Of a stretch of DNA of 64,000 bases, positions 56,801 through 64,000 are shown piece by piece. The notes under the pieces were generated by a model that was not told the origin of the DNA, did no database searches, and saw only the letters and a list, made by a program, of their open reading frames with translations. Within the stretch, counting starts at the first letter, position 1. Each line of letters begins with the position of its first letter. The DNA is taken from contig OY755240.1 in assembly GCA_963576725.1 (NCBI GenBank), positions 30,935,620-30,999,619 on the forward strand, given 5' to 3'. The DNA is from Azorinus chamasolen (taxonomy: Eukaryota; Mollusca; Bivalvia; Cardiida; Solecurtidae). Both the position numbers and the translations under genes were made by a program.

Positions 56801-58484
56801 AGTATCTGATTGCGCACATTTATCTGTTGCTCTATTGACTACCAAATCGCAATATTTAGGCATAATCAAAATATATGTTGTATGCTTAACCTCTTACTTC
56901 CTGAATATTCATGTAAGAAATAATGTCTTTGTGGACATCAATAAACTGATTTTTATTGTGACATATGGACAAGAGAACATTTGTTCTTGGCCAACACGGT
57001 AGAATCAGTTGTGTATTTGTCCATACATAAACAAACAGAGCAGACCCTAATCAGATAGTGCATATAATCTAAGCCGGTGTTCTACTCTGTTTACATAAGG
57101 CGTTAAAGTACGCATATATGAGGTAAAGGGAAACGATAAAAATGATTTACAGAAATAGTGGACAAGAAATAATTTGCTCAACCTACTAAAGGTTGAGTTT
57201 AGAGCAAGTAAACCATGGTAAAATGATTTCCTGTCAGTATGTGTAAATGCGGGCATTAACAATTTGTAAACACCTTTCCTAACTATGAACGATACTTTCA
57301 TCTCGGAACTGCAACGTTAGATTTGTATCCACAGAAGAAACATTCCCATGAAGATGTATATCACGCATGCGCAATGATTGTCTTTTTTGAAAATAGTTTT
57401 AGACATGAAATTTATTTATTAATCACCAAAAGGTACATTTATCATTGCAAGCTATATTTGGAGAATAGTAAAATGTCGTGATCGGCATACTGGCAAACAT
57501 GTTATTTTCAATATTGTTTATCTTTGTTTTCTTATCACTAATTAAAATCCACGATGATGAAAACGAGGTAATGTGCATAAAGTAAACCAAACATGAATAT
57601 TCATACATCAACTATATGTTTATATCATTTATAATTATCGCCAAAGTAAGTCGCGACATCTTTGCATGTTGCAGGTATTTAAACACTCTGTAATATGAAC
57701 AATGAGGTTAGAATGGTTGCCTAGGAAACAGTTATATCACCTTCAGTGCTATATCATTTGTCCCAAATTTATAATCTAAAATCTTGGTGATATTCAGTGA
57801 TCATTTTAAACTTTAGCTAAATACTACATTTTGCATGTTTGTTTGCATTATAAGAGAAAGACTGGTGTCTTTCGAACATTTCAACATATTTTACTGTTCT
57901 CATAAATATTCATACATATGCAAATTAGTTTATATCAGAGAAGTAATATTTATCATTAAAGGAATGCCTCAGCTCTATGTTTGTAACAAATAAATTGATG
58001 ATTCAAAAAAAATAACTGAGAACTAGCGGTGTATTACAGGTAGATGTCAATTTTCAAAAAATGTGTGAAAGGGTCGGTTACTATGGAAACAGTTACAATG
58101 TTACTTATATTTCATTGTTCGGTTATCGATTTAGATGCTTTGCTTTCTAGGTATTTTGCCATCAATTTAAACAACATTTGAAGTTGTTTTCTGATATTGG
58201 TAGGATAAAAATTGTAAGGTTTACGTTATTTCTATATGTTTTCACTATTGTTTATTATTCTCATTTATATTCATGTGTATGCAAATAAGGTAATTCTTAA
58301 GTAAAGCCTTTAAACAAAAGCACAAGTTATTGGCTTTAATTCGGTACCAGTCTTATACAGTTAACACAAAAACTGTCTGTGATATGGGAGAGTTTTGCAG
58401 GTAGGTGTCGACAAAAACATATGTGTTAACAGAGTGAAATGAATGGTTACTATGGAAACAGGTAAAACGTTACTTAGATAAAAG

Positions 58485-59560
58485 GGAAGATTTCGATTTC
58501 AAAATTGTTTTTCGATTTCAAAATTATCCTTCCCTAGATGGAGATGTTCCCCGGTCTTTATCTTATGGGGTTTACATTTCTCAACTTACTCGCTTTGCCC
58601 GAGCCTGTTCTTTGCTAGAAGATTTTAATAGTCGTAATTTAGTTATAACTCATAAACTTCTTAAGCAAGTCTACAGATATCATAAAATTCGGAAAGCCTT
58701 TTCAAAATTTTATTATCGACATTTACCCCTCATTAGTAAATGTAATCCAATTTACGGACGTTACTGCAACAAGGTATTTCTCACCCAGACTTCTATGGTG
58801 ATGTTATTTACAAACTTAGGAAAACTCGAGGTCATATCCATTTTCACGATTTGTTTATTAAACGCATTAAAACTTTTAGGAAGAAAGGTTATGACCCAAT
58901 TATATTGTAACACACTGCATGTTTGGTTATCGACCCGTTTACTGTCGGTCGCTACGCTTCCCTCTTTGCTTGTACGATGACAGGCCGCGGGTAGTACTCT
59001 ATGATGGCATACTCTTAAACCCAGAAATGGGATGAGCTTACCAGACTCGTGTATTACCTTTTCTCTGTCGTGCCCTTAACGGCTTCCCTGCAGTTGTTCT
59101 GTCTTCAGCAAAGTCAGTGAGTACATGTTTGACAGACTTTCACAGTTGTTATGCTATGTTTTACAGTTTGTACTGTGATTACTGTCTTCTATGTTGTGGG
59201 GACGTCCGGTGGGGATACTTTTATTTACAATGTTTGTTTAGCTAGGGTGACTTTGAGATAAGTGTGAGGTTAGGACGTCCGTAAACTGGTTTAAACCCCC
59301 AGTGGTGATTGTGCTACTGACCATGCCAAGGCGGTACTCTCTTTGTCACCATTACTTTTGTTTGTCTTGTTGTCTTTGTGCTTGTGTTTGTGTGTTTGTT
59401 GGTGTTTTCTGTGTTCTCGTGTGTGTGTTTGTGTGTTTATTCTCCTATATGTGTGTGTTTGTGGATGTATATAATTACTGTATAAATTGCTTTCTGTCGG
59501 AGTTTTGGTGATGGTGGCGTTTTGTGTGTGGCTTTTCCTGCTTGACTGTACTACATTTTC
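58485..59560 (+). mobile_element. 5'-truncated Naiad PLE, subfamily B
   Basis: RT C-terminus 'LSYGVYISQLTRFARACSLL', 'YRYHKIRKAFSKFYYRHLPL', frameshift, ISHPDFYGDVIYKL, then FACTMTGRG and TAG. SECIS and a long GT-rich tail follow. The coding part is somewhat decayed (UAA in DPIIL*HTACL). Confidence 0.87.
58992..59056 (+). promoter_or_regulatory. SECIS hairpin of Naiad B copy
   Basis: TAGTAC/GTATTA, UGAT/AGAC quartet, AAA bulge, CCCA/TGGG mini-stem with GAAA loop. Same as 14,720-14,784 with two differences in helix II. Confidence 0.78.
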
Positions 59561-60399
59561 ATTTAGAGTTAATTTGTTGGTCCTCAAATTAGATATATTG
59601 TTTTCTGAGGATTTGGACACCTTTTTAAACTACATTTGAAGTTGTTTTCTGATAGTTGTAGGATAAAAAAGTGAATAGTTTACATTATTTACGTTATTTT
59701 TATTATTTATTTTACTATTTTTTATGTTCTCATTGATATTCATGGGTATGCAAATAAATCAATTTCAAGACATAACTAGAAATAAAGGCAAAATGTCTTA
59801 TCTTCAGTTTGGTACCAGTTTTATGGGTTTATGAAACAACTGGTTGTAATACGGATGGTTTTGCAGGTATAGGTCATCATTAATTTGGTACCAGTTGTAT
59901 AGGTTTCGGTAAAAAACTGGCTGTGATTTGGGCGATTTTGCAGGTATGGGTAATCATTACGAAAACCGGGGGGAGGGGGCATGAAAATCGTTTAAAATAC
60001 ACATAGCCTAAAATAATTTATTCTTGAGTGCATTTGCGATTCTGATTCAGTAGGCCTTTCTGAACACTTTGGTACCCTTGAAAAAGTCTAGCGGGGGGAT
60101 GTGCACGGTAGACCCCACTGGCTGCCAGTGTAATATATATGTTGTCCTGGCATGTTAATAGTGTTTCCTAGATACTCCTGATTCGTCATCTATATAGTAA
60201 AATCTCTATAAATCGGACGTTTAATTGGTATCAATGTGGATTTTTAAGACAGTTGGTAGCTTAATGCAGGGTGAAAGTCATGCAACAAGCTCCAAAATGA
60301 CCTTTCTGTATGACTCTCATCTGTTTAAAGCAGCCACCTAAATTCTAATTTATTAAAATTCCGGTTTATAGGGGCTTGTAGCTCTACGTATCTAATCAC

Positions 60400-60640
60400 A
60401 GAATGTCCTTATTTGGCTAACATCTAATGTTAATCACGTGATCGGTCACAAATCATGTGACGGGTGTGACCACGGCAATATGTATAAAGAGTCACAGTTG
60501 TGCGTGTGTGGTTATTATCTGTCAAAAGTTGCAGGTCGATTGGATACCTGTATCTTTTAAAAATTATGCCATTGCTTATCGAATGCGTTCTATGAAACGG
60601 ACAACAGGCTCAAGTAAGTGTTTGGGTAAGTCGTTTTACA
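60400..60640 (+). promoter_or_regulatory. promoter-like block, second copy
   Basis: 'aatcacgtgatcggtcaca', 'catgtgacgggtgtgacca', TATA-like 'atgtataaagagtcac', and a donor-like 'tgtttgggtaagtcg'. Here a short frame MRSMKRTTGSSKCLG runs from 60,583 straight to that donor, unlike the copy at 9.9 kb, where it is broken. Confidence 0.4.
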
Positions 60641-61032
60641 TACATTTATATCTAGAATGATTGTTTTACAGTAACAGTTCGTTATGGTTATTCAATGGTC
60701 AAGCATTTTGTGTATCTCGTGCTATTTGGTCTAGATCTACTTGTAGATTGGTAAGTACTTTAGAACCCCTCTAATGCGACCACTTAATGAATAAACATAA
60801 TTGTCTTTATAAGCAGGTGGTTGCTTAATGCAGGACATAAGAAGCTTTCTACATTACTATTGTCCTTCATTAAGCTACTACCTGCATCTAACACCCAGAA
60901 TTATACCTCTTTTAGGTGGTCGCATTAGCGGGGTTTTTACTGTAGTTTAATATTTATTTAACCATTGCTCTTTTATATATTTCTGTAAGAAATAATGACA
61001 TCATGGACATTTAGTATTTTTATATAATGACA

Positions 61033-61520
61033 TACAGTAAAACCTCTCTATAACGACCACTAAATTACATCAAGTATTTTGTGTTAAAGGCAGGCGGATG
61101 CTTAAAGCAAGGTGAGAGTAATACAGAACGCTCATATAGGAGCGTTCTGTTTTACTTTCTCCTTTCTTTAAGCATCCACCTGCCCTAAATACAAAATACT
61201 TGATGTAACTTAGTGGCCTTGCTTTAATCCTTTCCCTCATAGGCTATTTTTAGACCTAACCTCTTTCAATAAATCTACCGAAAAGGAGCATTAACTAGAG
61301 AAAAGGACAATTTTAGAATTTTGTAGTCTGAAACCCTTGTGATAAATAGAGCATTTGCTCCTATAGGAGCAAATGCTCTATTTATCACAATTGTTTCACA
61401 AAGTGACTTTTCCAGAGTCGTCAAAAGTCGTCAATATGAGGGAAAGGGTTAAGCAACCGCCTGTCAAAAACCAACATAATTAACACAAGTTAATGATCGT
61501 TATAGAGAGGTTTAACTGTA
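61033..61520. mobile_element. mariner-type MITE holding a TTAA MITE
   Basis: TA-flanked, 'cagtaaaacctctctataac' and 'gttatagagaggtttaactg'. Its right half is interrupted by the element listed next. Confidence 0.88.
61224..61452. mobile_element. nested TTAA-flanked MITE
   Basis: 'ttaatcctttccctcatagg' and 'gagggaaagggttaa' with TTAA at both borders. Removing it joins 'ggccttgcttt' to 'gcaaccgcctg', restoring the host MITE. Confidence 0.88.
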
Positions 61521-61652
61521 TTTACACAGGAACGTCTGGTATTGGTAGAAACTGTTGAATTAGATCTGTGATAATTTCAGCAGGATCTACTCACTCTGTT
61601 TGCAAAGGCGTGAATAAGTTGTTTATATGATTTAAATGTTTAACCATTTCCC

Positions 61653-64000
61653 TCATAAATATTTTTTTTAAGAAATAAAGATATACATATACCGTGGATA
61701 TATATTTATAACATAACTCGTGGCTTCAGCGTGACGTAACACTATAATTTATTTTTTGATATTCACGGGCATATATTCACTAGTGAATAACATTCGAACG
61801 ACCGAACTGTATTCATATGCGCTGTCAAAACAAACAAACTGACGGACGGTGACCTACCTGTCAACGATTGAGTCACGATAGATGGCAAAGGACTGTTGGC
61901 ACTTGCGCTTTAATTTCGATAAAAATATACAAATTGTAATCGCTGTCAGTAATTATATACAAAGTGTATGCCAAAAAAGACCTACCAGCTATTCTGACCC
62001 ATACAATCCATTCTACTAAAAAACAAATGCCTCCACAACTTTGCATTTTCTTCACCGCATGTCCTTTTGTTTATGCAGATTTCTACTCATATAAATATCT
62101 CGTCAATCAACAACTATAGTCATCTGAATCCAGCACAGCACAGCACCAACATATTTCAACTATGCTATACTCAGCTGATCGCGAAAATCTTCCTCCTGTT
62201 CCAACACATTTTATGCAGCAGTTCGTAGATCTACTGAATCTTTTGTCTATTTCAAACATTTTCACTGAACTTGAATCGATATTTTTTTCTCGGTGGAAAT
62301 GACCATGTCCATGTGTATACAACACTAATGAAGGGCTTAATATACCAAAACGAAGGCGCATTTCGAATCCCATTGACAGTGAGTGTCAGACGTGTTGGCG
62401 ACTGTATGTGGGTCTTCATGTAAATGACGCGCTTTACATAGACACATGCTGTGTACAATGACGTCATAATGTGACGTGTTTGTAACTATGTATGTCAAAG
62501 CTGTAAATCAAAATTTATTTTGACGTGTTTCTGTATGTTTTTGTATCATAAACTATCACAGTTAAATTGAATACCAGATAGGTCTGAATTAGATCCTGAT
62601 TGATATGACAGTACTGGACCTACTTTGTCCCAGTTACCTAGCGAACCTAATAACACCTTTCATTCATCATTTCTATATGTAAGGAGAATTTATAACAATC
62701 CACGTAACTGCTAAAATATTGGCTGCAAATAACATTTGTGTGTGTTATGTTATAAATAGGATCTTGCATTCGTGTTCATGATTATTGGATTTATTAAATT
62801 CGTCTTTTTAAAACGATAAAAAAAACTCGCTAAAGCTCGTTTTTTATCGTTTTAAAAAGACTCATTTAATAAATCCAATAATCAAGAACACTCATGTAAG
62901 ATCCTCTATATATATATATATAGGGGGAAGTCCCTACATTCGACGCGTTTAAAAAATACCTAAAATATACAAAACTCAATTTTTTATATGCTGAAAAGTA
63001 GTATATCGCATAACAACCTATCCAATAAACGTTGAAAATGACAATTCATCCATCTGTTTGATATCGACAATCCTGCTTTTATTCCAAGATGTATCAGTTT
63101 TATTCGGGTTTATTTTAGTTCCGTATATGTCCACCCTATTCGCGTCTGTCCAACCACTTCTGAGAAAAGCTGTAACATAAACAATGGAGGGGTCAGATGA
63201 TCATCGGCAAAACGCGGACAATTTGAACGGAAAAGGCCGATAATACTTTGTTGTAGAACAAAAATATAAGTAGTGATGGACTCGTTTGTTATTTGGGTTG
63301 TTGTTGTTGGGTTTGTTTTGTATCACGGGGGGATTTTTCGATATAAGTTCAAATTGACAATCTTCATAATAATGACTGAGCATAACAAATACCAAGTTGT
63401 ATGATATTATTGAAAATATGCGTTCATTGTAGGGACTTCCTCTTAAAAGCTCAATATTTTACGGAATATATAGATTTTTTTTTTATTTTCATGGAGGTAT
63501 GAAAATAAAGTGGTCTCACTGTGTGAAACCGGGAAGAGGTTTCATACTAAAGTGTGACCAAGTGTTTTTTCATACCGCCATGAAAGCAAATAAAATATAT
63601 AGATTACTTATAATTTAATATCTCTGATGAATATAAGAATGAAATTAAAGCAATATTCACACATGATTTGCTTATTTTCAACATTTAATACCGATTCATA
63701 TAATTGAAAACGAACACAAAGTAGTCCCAGCAAGGCGTGGCCTATTTTCATTTGTCATGAGGCTATGAAAAAACATACAGCCAATCATAGCTCACCAATG
63801 AAAACAAACACTATCAAATTATATAATATGAACAGGATACGGCATTGACTATAGAATCAGATCTACTTAATGTTATAGATAATCAGGGCAGACATTGATT
63901 ATAAGGCTGCTATAGGAGTCCACTGATTTGTTTCTACACTCTTTCCAAAGTCGTGAAAAGGGCGTTTATATGAAATGAAATAATTAATGTGTAACTTCGA
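61653..64000. other. no gene seen; palindromes
   Basis: Two foldbacks: 62,764-62,905 (arms 'attggatttattaaattcgt' and 'ctcatttaataaatccaat', (TA)n nearby) and 63,470-63,600 (arms 'attttcatggaggtatgaaa' and 'tcataccgccatgaaag'). The end (63,835-63,990) resembles 10,400-10,560. Several short minus-strand frames have no motif. Confidence 0.5.

Larger units (their letters stand above)
54620..56925 (+). repeat. segmental duplicate of 40.2-43.9 kb
   Basis: Second copy of the block described at 39,990. It keeps the uninterrupted sequence 'aatcagagcctgtactgttt' where the other copy holds the 2.2-kb foldback element. Confidence 0.85.
57600..59960 (+). repeat. ~365-bp tandem repeat split by a Naiad
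   Basis: 'ctatggaaacag' or a variant at about 57,720, 58,083 and 58,452, with 'catttgaagttgttttctga', 'tattcatgtgtatgcaaata' and 'ttttgcaggta' in fixed order. The array resumes at about 59,565 after the Naiad insertion. Confidence 0.8.
60120..61650 (+). repeat. diverged duplicate of the 8.6-10.6 kb block
   Basis: See 8,590-10,560. Interrupted by mariner-type MITEs at 60,196-60,378, 60,757-60,945 and 61,033-61,520. Confidence 0.7.

Overview
The window is eukaryotic, from an animal with a repeat-dense, AT-rich genome, most likely a bivalve mollusc (a clam). The grounds are Naiad-type Penelope-like retroelements (PLEs) that read UGA inside their ORF and carry SECIS hairpins (a combination published for clams and spiders), a mollusc-style tRNA-derived SINE, arrays of the bivalve-type 'TCTCTGAAACC' minisatellite, and one secreted cysteine-rich gene spread over two exons. 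I see no rRNA, no intact tRNA, no CRISPR and no bacterial operon structure. Almost every short ORF lies in repeats.

Layout. 1-6.6 kb: a Tc1-like transposase scrap, MITEs, a ~160-bp-unit minisatellite array, a 5'-truncated Naiad and GC-rich foldback DNA. 6.6-12 kb: sparse, with palindromic MITEs and a promoter-like block that recurs at 60.4 kb. 12.0-22.1 kb: a nest. A non-LTR retrotransposon (PHD-type ORF1, endonuclease, start of RT) is split by a 7,978-bp element with ~528-bp terminal inverted repeats and a 5-bp target duplication. Inside that element sit the tail of one Naiad subfamily (B) and a nearly full-length Naiad of another (A) with pseudo-LTRs. 22.1-25.6 kb: an L1/Tx1-like relic, a satellite and a truncated Naiad. 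26.9-35.3 kb: the only convincing host gene, two phase-0 exons separated by a 6.4-kb intron full of mobile DNA. 35-45 kb: MITEs, a SINE, a complex Naiad-tail insertion and a foldback element whose empty site survives in a paralogous block at 54.9 kb. 45-60 kb: tandem arrays, several interrupted or bordered by PLE copies, plus a fragment of a second kind of PLE (C-terminal GIY-YIG) beside a long (TA)n run. 60-64 kb: diverged duplicate of the 8.6-10.6 kb region and nested MITEs.

The most exciting system is the selenoprotein Naiad at 15.2-19.6 kb on the minus strand. One reading frame from an N-terminal GIY-YIG endonuclease into the reverse transcriptase is broken only by four UGA codons, never UAA or UAG. 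At least two, probably three, stand where PLE proteins have cysteine, including the first cysteine of the CxC linker. Immediately 3' of the ORF lies a form-2 SECIS hairpin with canonical quartet, apical AAA and mini-stem, whose helix I starts on the UAG stop codon itself. Seven copies of this hairpin, from two subfamilies, are present and show compensatory base changes. The full copy has two 1-nt deletions and is probably dead, but the hairpin pattern shows that SECIS function was under selection in the lineage.
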